A stretch of DNA of 64,000 nt, taken from the NCBI RefSeq assembly GCF_001424405.1, contig NZ_LMPS01000007.1, positions 248,268 to 312,267 of the forward strand, in the 5' to 3' direction. Source of the DNA: Dyadobacter sp. Leaf189. GTDB lineage: Bacteria > Bacteroidota > Bacteroidia > Cytophagales > Spirosomataceae. This document shows positions 25,799-33,830 of this stretch, piece by piece. A program made the translations under genes and the position numbers. Numbering within the stretch: the stretch's first letter is position 1; the number at the start of each line of letters is the position of its first letter. The notes under the pieces are model-generated. The model ran no database searches and was not told the origin of the DNA. It worked only from the letters and a program-made list of their open reading frames with translations.

Positions 25799-26779
25799 AT
25801 GAAAGAATTAGCATTCAGAGATGCCATTCGCGACGCAATGTCGGAAGAGATGCGCCTTGACAAAAGTGTCTTTTTGATGGGGGAAGAGGTTGCAGAATAT
25901 AACGGAGCTTACAAAGCCAGTCAGGGAATGCTGGACGAATTCGGGCCGGAACGCGTGATCGATACACCGATTGCTGAGCTTGGTTTCGCAGGTATCGCGG
26001 TAGGAGCAGCCGGTAACGGACTTCGCCCGATCGTTGAATTCATGACTTTCAACTTTTCGCTGGTTGCAATTGATCAGATCATCAACAGTGCGGCTAAAAT
26101 TCTTTCGATGTCTGCCGGTCAGTATGGTTGCCCCATCGTATTCCGCGGACCAACCGGAAATGCAGGCCAGCTGGGTGCGCAGCACTCTCAGAACTTTGAG
26201 AACTGGTATGCCAACACGCCGGGCTTGAAAGTAGTTGTTCCTTCCAATGGTTACGACGCAAAAGGACTTTTAAAATCATCCATTCGTGACAATAACCCGG
26301 TGATCTTCATGGAATCCGAGGTTATGTACGGAGATAAAATGCAGATCCCTGACGAGGAATATCTGATCCCGCTTGGCAAAGCTGATGTGAAGCGCCAGGG
26401 AAAAGATGTTACCATTGTTTCGTTTGGTAAAATGATCCCGAGAGTGGTAATGCCGGCGATCCTGCAACTTGAAAAAGAAGGGATCGATGTGGAATTAGTG
26501 GATTTAAGGACTGTTCGTCCGATCGACTATGCTACTGTCGTTGAATCTGTTAAGAAAACAAACCGTTGCGTGATTGTGGAGGAAGCCTGGCCGCTGGGCT
26601 CTATTGCCACAGAGGTAACTTACCACATTCAGCGTCACGCATTTGATTATATGGATTCACCTGTAATCCGCGTAACAAACCGGGATGTACCACTTCCATA
26701 CGCACCGACCCTGATCGAAGAAATATTACCAAGCACGAAGCGGGTAGTAGATGCCGTGAAGTCGGTTATGTACAAGTAA
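25799..26779 (+). CDS. pdhB: Pyruvate dehydrogenase E1 component, beta subunit
   Basis: 326 aa, full length. Features: FRDAIRDAMSEEMRLD, FLMGEEVAEYNGAYKASQG (with the Glu that activates ThDP), FMTFNFSLVAIDQIINSAAK, GGPTG-like RGPTGNAGQLGAQHSQ and the transketolase C-terminal domain (VDLRTVRPIDYATVVES, VEEAWPLGSIATE). It is the beta half of the E1 that decarboxylates pyruvate to feed acetyl-CoA. The alpha subunit is not adjacent, which is common in Bacteroidota where pdhA lies elsewhere. It is distinct from the fused E1 at 2706-5114. It has its own ~200-bp upstream region and is followed by a hairpin. Confidence 0.92.
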   Translation: MKELAFRDAIRDAMSEEMRLDKSVFLMGEEVAEYNGAYKASQGMLDEFGPERVIDTPIAELGFAGIAVGAAGNGLRPIVEFMTFNFSLVAIDQIINSAAKILSMSAGQYGCPIVFRGPTGNAGQLGAQHSQNFENWYANTPGLKVVVPSNGYDAKGLLKSSIRDNNPVIFMESEVMYGDKMQIPDEEYLIPLGKADVKRQGKDVTIVSFGKMIPRVVMPAILQLEKEGIDVELVDLRTVRPIDYATVVESVKKTNRCVIVEEAWPLGSIATEVTYHIQRHAFDYMDSPVIRVTNRDVPLPYAPTLIEEILPSTKRVVDAVKSVMYK

Positions 26780-26788
26780 AAATGCATT

Positions 26789-26840
26789 GTTATACAGCAA
26801 AGCCATTTCCTGAACAGGTTGTGGCTTTGTTGGTTATAAC
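26789..26840 (+). other. Hairpin after pdhB
   Basis: Two nested stems: outer GTTATA/TATAAC (26789-26794 with 26835-26840) and inner CAAAGCCA/TGGCTTTG (26798-26805 with 26822-26829). It lies just after the pdhB stop but lacks a T run, so it may stabilise the mRNA 3' end or act as a weak terminator. Confidence 0.45.
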
Positions 26841-26918
26841 CCTCATATCAGTGTTAGTAAGTTTCTTGTAGGAAAGCGGTTGCGGATTTTAAATGTGCAT
26901 AAATAGCTGGAATACTCG

Positions 26919-26926
26919 TATTTTTG
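26919..26926 (+). promoter_or_regulatory. Probable -7 promoter element of the DksA-like gene
   Basis: TATTTTTG matches TAnnTTTG, 47 bp before the ATG. The -33 position shows only TGTG, so support is partial. Confidence 0.45.
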
Positions 26927-26972
26927 TATTTGAAAACGCTCCTTCATATAGATAACATAATTCATTAAGATC

Positions 26973-27356
26973 ATGCAAGAAGAACGCACAAGATATTCAG
27001 AGGAAGAATTAAAGGAGTTTGAAGAGCTTATTCGTGGAAAATTGGATGCTACTATGAGCGAGCTCAATTACATTAAAGGAGGATTGAGTAAAAAGAATGA
27101 CAGCGGAACTGATATAACTGCGGGTTCGGCGAAGTTGGTGGAAGATGGAGCAGATGCAAGTGAGCGTGAGAACCTGAGCCAGCTGGCAGCCCGTCTTCAG
27201 AAATATTCTGTTCAGCTTGAAAATGCATTAATCCGCATTAAAAACGGCACCTACGGAATTTGCATTGACACAGGCAAACTGATTCCGAAAGAGCGTCTTC
27301 GCATTGTACCGCACACGCAGCAGACTATCGAAGCGAAGCTGAGGAGAGCGAGTTAA
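26973..27356 (+). CDS. TraR/DksA-family regulator with incomplete zinc finger
   Basis: 127 aa. A helical N-terminal half (EEELKEFEELIRGKLDATMS...) is followed by the DksA C-terminal region GTYGICIDTGKLIPKERLR and IVPHTQQTIEAK. In DksA a CxxC...CxxC zinc finger sits here; this protein keeps only one of the four cysteines (Cys in GICIDTG), a pattern I recognise from Bacteroidota homologues. DksA proteins enter the RNA polymerase secondary channel and tune transcription with ppGpp; whether this shortened finger form does so is not known. Monocistronic, with a clear terminator. Confidence 0.85.
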   Translation: MQEERTRYSEEELKEFEELIRGKLDATMSELNYIKGGLSKKNDSGTDITAGSAKLVEDGADASERENLSQLAARLQKYSVQLENALIRIKNGTYGICIDTGKLIPKERLRIVPHTQQTIEAKLRRAS

Positions 27357-27377
27357 GATATAAAGAGCGTTAAACAT

Positions 27378-27414
27378 AAAAACAGGCTATTTCCAAAGGA
27401 GTAGCCTGTTTTTT
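27378..27414 (+). terminator. Intrinsic terminator of the DksA-like gene
   Basis: A 12-bp stem (27378-27389 with 27402-27413), a 12-base loop and a long T-rich tail, 21 bp after the stop codon. Confidence 0.85.
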
Positions 27415-27434
27415 GTTTTTTTTCGCTGTTTTTA

Positions 27435-27521
27435 TTTTTTGTCATGCTGTTTTTCTTTTTGTCATGCTGAGCGGAGTCGAAGCATAAAGCACAATGCTTC
27501 GACTCCGCTCAGCATGACAAA
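27435..27521. repeat. REP-like palindrome with 28-bp arms
   Basis: The arms 27458-27485 and 27494-27521 are perfect inverted copies around an 8-base loop; the core reads CTTCGACTCCGCTCAGC followed by ATGACAAA on the right arm. A partial direct copy of the arm end (TTTTTTGTCATGCTG) precedes it at 27435-27449. It fills the space between two convergent genes and ends 6 bp before the sbcD stop codon. Related core sequence occurs inside the DUF2126 gene at 20442-20521. Confidence 0.85.
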
Positions 27522-27526
27522 CCCCC

Positions 27527-28747
27527 TTAGTCCTCCTCCGATCCCAACACCTCCCGAAAAACTTCCAGCAAACCTTCCGAAGGCTCCTGGCCTTTGTTTT
27601 TGCTTTTGAAATACTCCGCAAACAGCTTTTCCATACTGAGTGAAAGATCGATTTCAGAAGTACTGTCAGCCAGTTCGGCTTTTTTGATTTGAGGAATAAT
27701 CTGAATGATACCCGGGTGTGCTTCCATTAACCGCTTTTTATCAGAAGCTTCCAGGTAATTATCAGAAATGATAGTGAGCTCCATTAGATCCTCCGGGTAT
27801 TCAGCAAGCCACACAAGCGCCTCATCAATACTGTGAAAGCTCTTTCTTCGCAGCTTTTTTCCCTTCGTTAGCTCAACAGGTTGGTAGCTGACCAGTTTTC
27901 CGGCTGCGGCTTCAATCAAAACCACATACTTTGTCTGATTGGCTTCTGAAAAGCTGTAAGCCAGCGGACTGCTCGAATACACCGCCGGTGCAGGCTTTTT
28001 ATCAACAACCTGGAACCGATGCAAATGTCCGAGTGCGATGTAATGCACCTTATCTGGGAAATTTTCGGTGTAAATGGCCTGAGCGCCGCCAATATGTAAA
28101 ATCGGCCGTTCTTCTTCCGGCTCTTCGGGTACCGCGTCGCCTTTTTTCATGACAAACAAATGTGTTGCCAAAAGGTTAAATCCGTTTTCATCCAGATATT
28201 CATCTGCCAGCATCTGCCAATGTTCCTGCAAATGCAGCCGGAGCAATTCTTCTGAATCTTCCACGCCCAGAAAGGTTTTCAGGCGCTGTTCATTGGCGTA
28301 AGGCGTATGTAAAATTCGTAGCGGGAAGTCGCAGTTTGGTAAGTTTATTTCGATAAATCCCCGTGCAGTGCGGATAACGTCGACCTTCCCCTGGGTGCAG
28401 AATGGTTTTACCTCCGTGTTTGGAAATCCGACAAACAAGATGCCGCATACCTTGGCCAGTGCGTCGGGTACCTGAATGCGTTCGGGGGAATCGTGGTTGC
28501 CGGCTATTGCGATCACCGCGCGTGCTCCGTTAGCGGAAAGTCGGTGTAAGGTGCTGTATAGTAACTCCGTGGCTTCGGAGGAAGGATTGAAATTGTCAAA
28601 AAGATCACCGGCGATCACTACTGCATCAACCTGCTCGCGCTCTGCTATTTCACAGATTTCTTCCAGTACCAGCCTTTGTTCATCAAGCCGCGAATACAGA
28701 TCAAGCTTTTTGCCGATATGCCAGTCGGCCGTGTGCAGTATTTTCAT
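27527..28747 (-). CDS. sbcD: Exonuclease SbcCD subunit D (Mre11-like nuclease)
   Basis: 406 aa. Metallophosphoesterase motifs: Asp8 and His10 in HTADWHIGK, GDLFDNFNPSSE, AIAGNHDSPERI, LATHLFVM and ALGHLHRFQ, in the SbcD order and spacing, followed by an SbcD-type C-terminal domain. SbcD with the SMC-like ATPase SbcC cuts DNA hairpins and blocked ends. sbcC normally follows sbcD, but here the next gene downstream is convergent and unrelated, so sbcC must lie elsewhere. ATG at 28747. A palindrome lies directly after the stop codon. Confidence 0.92.
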   Translation of the reverse strand: MKILHTADWHIGKKLDLYSRLDEQRLVLEEICEIAEREQVDAVVIAGDLFDNFNPSSEATELLYSTLHRLSANGARAVIAIAGNHDSPERIQVPDALAKVCGILFVGFPNTEVKPFCTQGKVDVIRTARGFIEINLPNCDFPLRILHTPYANEQRLKTFLGVEDSEELLRLHLQEHWQMLADEYLDENGFNLLATHLFVMKKGDAVPEEPEEERPILHIGGAQAIYTENFPDKVHYIALGHLHRFQVVDKKPAPAVYSSSPLAYSFSEANQTKYVVLIEAAAGKLVSYQPVELTKGKKLRRKSFHSIDEALVWLAEYPEDLMELTIISDNYLEASDKKRLMEAHPGIIQIIPQIKKAELADSTSEIDLSLSMEKLFAEYFKSKNKGQEPSEGLLEVFREVLGSEED

Positions 28748-28791
28748 TTGTGTGATTAATTTAGCGAAAATAACATTTCATTCCCGAAGTA

Positions 28792-29610
28792 TTGAAACAG
28801 CTCATCGCCGGAAATAATGCAGTAATGCTTTTTGTCCTTGTCTGCATCTGGGTAACTGCCGCGGGCTGTCAGCAGAAGAAAAATGCGGACCGCCGGGGCG
28901 GGATTGCAATTTCTTTTGACGATCATTTTATCAATGAGTGGTACAACTTGCGGCCGCTTTTTCAGAAGTACAATGCGAAAGTTACATTCTTTATCACTTG
29001 CCCCGATAGCTTATCCGCTGGCGAGATAACCAGGCTACGCCAGCTTGAAAAGGATGGTCACGAGATCGGCTTTCATGGGACAATCCACGGCAGATCTACC
29101 CAGCTTATTGAAGCGGAGGGGCCGATGGGATATCATGAAACGGAAATCAAACCTGGAATGGGGTATATGTCAGCGGCGGGATTTAAACCCACTTCTTACG
29201 CGCACCCTGGCGGAAATCATAATGCGCAGGTGGACTCTGTACTGTTTGCAAATGGTTTTAACATCATCAGAGACGTCGCCATTTCAAAACGCAAGCTGCT
29301 CGGATTTCAAATGTATGCGCTGGCGCCCAGGCTAATGCCTTGGATTTTTTATGATTATGACAAGCAAAACGCAGTAGATGCGCTATTGATAGATACTGAC
29401 TCAGGTCTGACGATCCAGGAAATGAAAGAGGCCATGCAAAAGGCGAATGCAACAGGCACTTGTTTAATGCTTTTCGGCCACGAACCATTGTATAAAGCGC
29501 CTGAGAATGGAGCGTATGGATTCAGTGTGCGTTTTTTAGAGGCAATTTTGAAAGAAGCCCAAAAGGAGAATCTCGATTTTTATACAATGTCGGAGCTGGT
29601 CGAAAAGTAA
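28792..29610 (+). CDS. Polysaccharide deacetylase-family lipoprotein
   Basis: 272 aa from TTG 28792. This start gives a signal with a Lys near the N-terminus and a lipobox VTAAGC at residues 21-26; the first ATG (28825) would leave an uncharged stub, so TTG is preferred. NodB homology: GIAISFDDHFINEW (metal Asp), AKVTFFITCPDSL, GHEIGFHGTIHG (metal His pair) and SYAHPGGNHNAQ. These enzymes remove N- or O-acetyl groups from envelope or extracellular glycans; anchored by lipid, it would face the periplasm or surface. It ends 3 bp from the convergent acyltransferase gene. Confidence 0.82.
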   Translation: MKQLIAGNNAVMLFVLVCIWVTAAGCQQKKNADRRGGIAISFDDHFINEWYNLRPLFQKYNAKVTFFITCPDSLSAGEITRLRQLEKDGHEIGFHGTIHGRSTQLIEAEGPMGYHETEIKPGMGYMSAAGFKPTSYAHPGGNHNAQVDSVLFANGFNIIRDVAISKRKLLGFQMYALAPRLMPWIFYDYDKQNAVDALLIDTDSGLTIQEMKEAMQKANATGTCLMLFGHEPLYKAPENGAYGFSVRFLEAILKEAQKENLDFYTMSELVEK

Positions 29611-29613
29611 GGC

Positions 29614-30747
29614 TTACCTGCCAAATTTCCTGTCTTTGAATTCCAGTAAGGGTTTTTCAAAATAGGAAAATGAGAACGAAGCTACTGCAACTGAGCCGAT
29701 GAATGTGAGTACGTATAATGCGATATGATAAGTTGTTCCACTCCAGTCGGGCAGGTATTTATTCAGCAGGTTGATGATCAGGACAATGACAACCACGTGG
29801 TAAATGTAAAGTCCGTAGGAGATTTTACCTAAATGATCCATTACCGGGTTTTGCAGGCTTATAATGGACTTCGGGTTGCAGGAAACATTGAGGATAAAGA
29901 ACGCAAAAAAGAGTGCGTACACTTCCAGAAAGCCGAAAAAGTGGACACCTGACAGGAACAGTGCTGCAAGCATGATATAGGCAACCACCTGTACATCTTT
30001 CCTGAAAAGCAGATCGAGTATCGCATTTTTTTCATTGTAGACCAGCCAGGCACAAACCCCGCCAAGCGCCATTGTCTGAATACGAAATTGTCCCAGGAAA
30101 GTAGAAATAATCGCATTCCTTGATTCTTCGGAAGGATCCAGCAGCGTAATGCCGGCATAAAGCAGTAGCGCTGAGATAGCAAGAAAGGCAATGATGATCG
30201 GAATGCGCCTTTTCGGGTATTTAATTAACCACGGCCATAAATAGTAAAATTGCTCTTCTACCCCGATAGACCAGGCTTGTGCACACCAGTAAGGCAGATC
30301 GTACAGCACGAATGCATAATTGGGCAAGACCAGAAAAAGGAGCGTTAATCTTTCAACCGAGTTTGTGCTCAGCTTTTCGTCAATCCCCGGATAGTCAAGA
30401 ATATCAATGTGGGGGAAAACGAAAAAGGAAAGGATAATGATCAGGAAATAAATGGGCCAGATCCGGAATATGCGGCGGAGATAGAACTTGCGCGCGTCCA
30501 CATTGCCGAAACGGCCTCTTTCGTCAAGTAGCAGGTAAGTGATCAAGAATCCGCTGAGGACGAAAAACAGACCGACACCTAACCTTCCTGCGTGCTGAAT
30601 AATTGGCAGCTCGTACAAATTGGCAATCCCCAATGCATGCTTTGCCTGTTCCAGGTGATGGAACACAACCAGAAGTGCCGCAATGCAGCGAATGCCATTG
30701 AGATTAGGGAAGTACCGCCTTTTTTCCACTTGGATGTATTTATTCAA
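29614..30747 (-). CDS. Acyltransferase 3 family membrane protein (OafA/YrhL-like)
   Basis: 377 aa with about ten hydrophobic segments. The N-terminus has NLNGIRCIAALLVVFHHLEQ, including the conserved catalytic His and Arg region of acyltransferase 3 proteins, then LGVGLFFVLSGFLITYLLL and YLRRIFRIWPIYFL. The last 15 residues are basic. These inner-membrane proteins O-acylate (usually O-acetylate) sugars of LPS, peptidoglycan or exopolysaccharide. The start overlaps the end of the KdsC-like gene by 8 bp, which suggests coupled expression and an LPS-related role. Confidence 0.88.
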   Translation of the reverse strand: MNKYIQVEKRRYFPNLNGIRCIAALLVVFHHLEQAKHALGIANLYELPIIQHAGRLGVGLFFVLSGFLITYLLLDERGRFGNVDARKFYLRRIFRIWPIYFLIIILSFFVFPHIDILDYPGIDEKLSTNSVERLTLLFLVLPNYAFVLYDLPYWCAQAWSIGVEEQFYYLWPWLIKYPKRRIPIIIAFLAISALLLYAGITLLDPSEESRNAIISTFLGQFRIQTMALGGVCAWLVYNEKNAILDLLFRKDVQVVAYIMLAALFLSGVHFFGFLEVYALFFAFFILNVSCNPKSIISLQNPVMDHLGKISYGLYIYHVVVIVLIINLLNKYLPDWSGTTYHIALYVLTFIGSVAVASFSFSYFEKPLLEFKDRKFGR

Positions 30748-31261
30748 ACCAGGCCATCCACTTTCCCTGCACTTTCATCACCTGCTCGATCAGGTCACGG
30801 ACCGCGCCATGGCCGCCGTTTTTCGGGGAAATATAGTCGGACAATGCAAGAATTTCGTCAGTAGAATCGGCGGGGCAGGCGGAGAGTACGCCGGTGCGCA
30901 TTACCTCGTAGTCGGGCAAATCGTCGCCCATAAAAACAATCTCAGATTCACTCAGGCCGCTTTCTGCAAGATATTTTTTGAAAACCGGGAGTTTTCCGTC
31001 AGGAGAGGTGCCAATGAAAATGTCTTTTACTCCGAGGTACTCGAGCCTTTTCCGTACGCCCATTTGGTTCTGGGCTGAGATAATAGCTACCCGGTAGCCC
31101 ATCTTAATGGCGCGGTTGATTCCGTAGCCGTCTTTTACATTGAAGGACCTGGGTTGTTCTCCGGTTTCCAGTGCGATAACACTTCCGTCGGTCATCACAC
31201 CATCGATATCGAAAATAAAAGTAGTAATCTGTTTGAACCGCTCGGTCAGGTTAGCGCTCAT
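30740..31261 (-). CDS. HAD phosphatase, KdsC-like (KDO 8-phosphate phosphatase)
   Basis: 173 aa, cap-less HAD of the KdsC size. Motif I FIFDIDGVMTDGSV with Asp18 and Asp20; SFNVKDGYGINRAIKMGYRV; motif II AIISAQN; motif IV FMGDDLPDYEVM, followed by ACPADSTDEI. KdsC removes phosphate from 3-deoxy-D-manno-octulosonate 8-phosphate in LPS core synthesis. The location just before an acyltransferase gene (8-bp overlap) fits an envelope role. A C-terminal GHGAVRDLIEQVM helix is also family-typical. NeuA-fused and sialic-acid-related phosphatases are close relatives. Confidence 0.87.
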   Translation of the reverse strand: MSANLTERFKQITTFIFDIDGVMTDGSVIALETGEQPRSFNVKDGYGINRAIKMGYRVAIISAQNQMGVRKRLEYLGVKDIFIGTSPDGKLPVFKKYLAESGLSESEIVFMGDDLPDYEVMRTGVLSACPADSTDEILALSDYISPKNGGHGAVRDLIEQVMKVQGKWMAWFE

Positions 31262-31322
31262 GAAATGGTGAATTGGGAATGCTGCAAATATAGGCTAACT
31301 TTTTTCCCGCCCGCAGGATTTG

Positions 31323-32126
31323 CTACTTTGAGATGTATGTATTCCTGATTTTGTCTGTCAAAAGCCGGTATATCTCAGTCCAGTCTTCATTGGTTTCCTG
31401 TAGGTATTCAAGGTGCCTGGCGGTTGTTTTCCAGTCGCCGCGCCGGGCCGGTCCGGTTTGTCCCAGTGAAGGGTCGTCGGAGGCAAGTGCTTTATAGATT
31501 GTGGTTTGGATCAAAGGTTTCAGCAGGTCGAAATTGAGCTGTTCTCTTTCCAGTATATCATTTGAAACGGTTAGCATGTAATTGGTGAAATTACTGGCAA
31601 AAACCGCGGCTACGTGCAGGATAAAGCGCTCATCCGAATCCATTCTGTTGACCTGATCGCTGATACTCTGGGCGAGTTGCATCAGCTTGTTTTCAATCAG
31701 CTCCGTTTTTGATTCAATGCAAAAAGGTATTTCACGGTAATCCATTTCGACTTCTTTGGTAAAAGTTTGCAAAGGATAAAATACCCCGGTATGCACAAAT
31801 ACGTCACTGTAAATTTCAACCAGGTTCTGGAATTCCACCAGGGAGCGTGTGCCTGAGGTATGAACCAGTATCACTCCTTCGGGAAGCACAATGCGTTCCA
31901 AAACACTTTCAATCGCGTCGTCGCTCACAGCTATAACGATTACTTCTGCTTCGCTTTCGGAAAAGTTAAGGTCCGGCTGGATATTGGTATCGTACAGGTA
32001 AGAAGCAAGCTGCCGGGCTTTTTGCGTGTCGCGGCTATATACCTCACAGATCCAGTGGCCGGCATCTTCAAAAGCCTGAGCAAGGTGCCAGGCCACGTTC
32101 CCGGCTCCGACGAAGGAGATTTTCAT
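31323..32126 (-). CDS. Rossmann-fold/DUF2520 protein (NADP oxidoreductase-like)
   Basis: 267 aa. N-terminal Rossmann domain MKISFVGAGNVAWHLAQAF with a second strand ICEVYSRDTQKARQLA, similar to F420/NADP-dependent oxidoreductases and ProC. The DUF2520 C-terminal helical domain follows (LHVAAVFASNFTNYMLT, LLKPLIQTTIYKALA, GPARRGDWKTTARHL). A dehydrogenase is likely but no substrate is known. It is a common single-copy gene in Bacteroidota next to a KdsC-like gene, as here. Confidence 0.85.
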   Translation of the reverse strand: MKISFVGAGNVAWHLAQAFEDAGHWICEVYSRDTQKARQLASYLYDTNIQPDLNFSESEAEVIVIAVSDDAIESVLERIVLPEGVILVHTSGTRSLVEFQNLVEIYSDVFVHTGVFYPLQTFTKEVEMDYREIPFCIESKTELIENKLMQLAQSISDQVNRMDSDERFILHVAAVFASNFTNYMLTVSNDILEREQLNFDLLKPLIQTTIYKALASDDPSLGQTGPARRGDWKTTARHLEYLQETNEDWTEIYRLLTDKIRNTYISK

Positions 32127-32179
32127 GTAAAAGAAATGTTATAGCTGTCGTAAGTTAATCCAGAAAATCAAGTTCGCAA

Positions 32180-32911
32180 TCAATCGACAAGCGGCGCGGT
32201 TTGTTCCGGCGAGGTAATGCCGCCCGGCAGCTCCATGATTTTCATATTTCGAAAATGGATCTCGGCACCTTCTGCTTCAAGGCAGATATAGCCTTTCTTT
32301 CTTTCTGAATTACGAAGCCCGTTTACAAACTTTCCATTGACCGACAGCTTTACGGTACCATCTACACACACCACCACGTATTTATTCCATTCTCCCTTGC
32401 CTTTACACCGTTTTTCGAGCGACTTGCTGCGGATACCACGCGGATTATCAGGAATGGCGGTCATGCCCATTGTAGGGAAGAGTTCTCCGTGAACATAATC
32501 TTCGGTCGCATTGTGTTGCGGCGCATATTCCAGTTCCAGCATTTGTACTTCAATTGCTTTTGTCAGCGGATCGTGTTCCTGCGGTGTTCCCTCACTCCAA
32601 ACGAATATGCCCGAATTGCCGCCGGCTTCCATGTGTTTCCATTCAACCTCAAGAATGAAATTTTCATATTGCCGGTCAGACCGCATGACGCCGATCGGCT
32701 TCCCCGAGCAGATCAGCGTTCCGTTTTTTACTTTCCAGGTTTCTTTGGAGGTGTTTACATCCACCCAGCCATTCAGGTTTTTTCCATTAAACAATGGCCT
32801 GAATGCAAGTTCACCGGAGTCCTGGGCAACGAGCGTTTTGGAACAGAAAATAAGAATAAAGACAGCGCATAAAGCTTTGCTCAGTAGGGTTTTGGTGAAA
32901 TGTGTTTTCAT
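32180..32911 (-). CDS. Secreted DUF1080 (3-keto-disaccharide hydrolase-like) protein
   Basis: 243 aa from ATG 32911 (the frame opens at 32965). Signal peptide MKTHFTKTLLSKALCAVFIL..., ending VAQ. The DUF1080 concanavalin-like fold shows in FRPLFNGKNLNGWVDVNTS, ENFILEVEWKHMEAGGNSGI, PDNPRGIRSKSLEKRC, GEWNKYVVVCVDGTVKLSVN and a closing AEIHFRNMKIMEL. Family members act on or bind sugars; some hydrolyse 3-keto-glycosides. Likely periplasmic. It is at the far 5' side of the minus-strand group and may be independently expressed. Confidence 0.87.
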   Translation of the reverse strand: MKTHFTKTLLSKALCAVFILIFCSKTLVAQDSGELAFRPLFNGKNLNGWVDVNTSKETWKVKNGTLICSGKPIGVMRSDRQYENFILEVEWKHMEAGGNSGIFVWSEGTPQEHDPLTKAIEVQMLELEYAPQHNATEDYVHGELFPTMGMTAIPDNPRGIRSKSLEKRCKGKGEWNKYVVVCVDGTVKLSVNGKFVNGLRNSERKKGYICLEAEGAEIHFRNMKIMELPGGITSPEQTAPLVD

Positions 32912-32992
32912 GGGTTTAGTTTTAAACTTGTGATCAGGAAATGGAATGCGGCTCGAAATTTGCAATATCGCAAATCTTCTGGTGCTGCAAGT

Positions 32993-33015
32993 TATATTTG
33001 CCTGTCATAACTTTG
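32993..33015 (+). promoter_or_regulatory. Two overlapping candidate -7 elements
   Basis: TATATTTG (32993-33000) and TAACTTTG (33008-33015) both fit TAnnTTTG and lie 38-60 bp before the ATG of the outer-membrane protein gene. Neither has a clear -33 TTTG. Confidence 0.4.
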
Positions 33016-33052
33016 AGGCTGTAAAAATCATCACTTATCCAGTTGCATTTGA

Positions 33053-33751
33053 ATGAGAACTATTCACATACTACCGCTTCTGATTCTCACACTAGCCAGC
33101 AGCATTGCTTTCGGGCAGCGCCAGTCGCAGGTAAGCGCGGGGGTGGATGTCGGATCAGGATTTAACAGCTCTTCGTGGGCAGCTTCGGTTCTTTACCATG
33201 AAGAAATCAGTCCGAACAATGTGCCCTGGCTGCGCGCGGGACTTGGGTTCAGGGCCTGGGGATATTATGCAGGACGTACTAATCTATACTCAAAGAAATC
33301 GGACAGCGACTTTCTTGAATACACCGATGTTTCTGCAAACGGAGTCAGTTTTGTGATCGGCGCTAATTTCAGGATCTGGCGGGTAGACCTGGGTGTAAAT
33401 ACGGACTTGATCGGTGCATCTTACGGTACGAAGCGACGCGGTTTTTACGATAAAGAGCCCAGTATAGAGCCGACTGTCGGAGCACCTTATTATCAGCAAT
33501 GGATATCAACTTCTCCGGTAATTTTCAACTTTGCTCCTCTGGCTTTGAAGAATTTCAATGGTCAATCAGAGGTTTATGCGAGAATTTTCCTTTTTAAAAG
33601 ACTTGGTGTAAAGCTGGGTTACCTGCATGGGCAAATCGCATATGTTACGCGCAAGCAGAATGACCGTAAGGTGTTGCTGGATAACAGACAACGTCGCATT
33701 TACAACTTGTATAATATGCCTTATGTGGCACTTAGCTTCCCCATCTATTGA
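33053..33751 (+). CDS. Hypothetical secreted outer-membrane beta-barrel-like protein
   Basis: 232 aa. Signal peptide MRTIHILPLLILTLASSIAF ending GQ. The mature part is rich in aromatic residues and alternating strands (WAASVLYHEEIS, WLRAGLGFRAWGYYAG, VSFVIGANFRIWRVDLGVN, LGVKLGYLHGQIAYV) and ends in an aromatic residue (Phe-Pro-Ile-Tyr), typical of small outer-membrane barrels. I do not recognise a named family. Single gene between the DUF1080 gene (divergent) and the ribosomal operon. Confidence 0.7.
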   Translation: MRTIHILPLLILTLASSIAFGQRQSQVSAGVDVGSGFNSSSWAASVLYHEEISPNNVPWLRAGLGFRAWGYYAGRTNLYSKKSDSDFLEYTDVSANGVSFVIGANFRIWRVDLGVNTDLIGASYGTKRRGFYDKEPSIEPTVGAPYYQQWISTSPVIFNFAPLALKNFNGQSEVYARIFLFKRLGVKLGYLHGQIAYVTRKQNDRKVLLDNRQRRIYNLYNMPYVALSFPIY

Positions 33752-33778
33752 TCTCTGCCGGAAATTTCCAATACATTC

Positions 33779-33809
33779 TTGTAATTCAATTTGTTAAACT
33801 CTATATTTG
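33779..33809 (+). promoter_or_regulatory. Promoter of the rplM operon (Bacteroidota type)
   Basis: CTTG at 33778-33781 as -33 box, a 20-bp spacer, and TATATTTG at 33802-33809 as -7 box (consensus TTTG and TAnnTTTG, spacing 19-21). It is the best complete promoter match in the window. Transcription would begin near 33815, giving a leader of about 68 bases before rplM. Confidence 0.75.
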
Positions 33810-33812
33810 CAC

Positions 33813-33830
33813 TCCCATTTTGCGATGGGA
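33813..33830 (+). other. Small hairpin at the 5' end of the rplM leader
   Basis: TCCCAT (33813-33818) pairs with ATGGGA (33825-33830) around a 6-base loop, at or within a few bases of the predicted transcription start. It could protect the 5' end or take part in autoregulation; only the pairing is seen. Confidence 0.45.

Noticed and set aside
27435..27521. The palindrome as a CRISPR repeat or as an insertion-sequence end
   Set aside because: There is a single inverted pair with no spacers, and no transposase gene or target duplication is visible.
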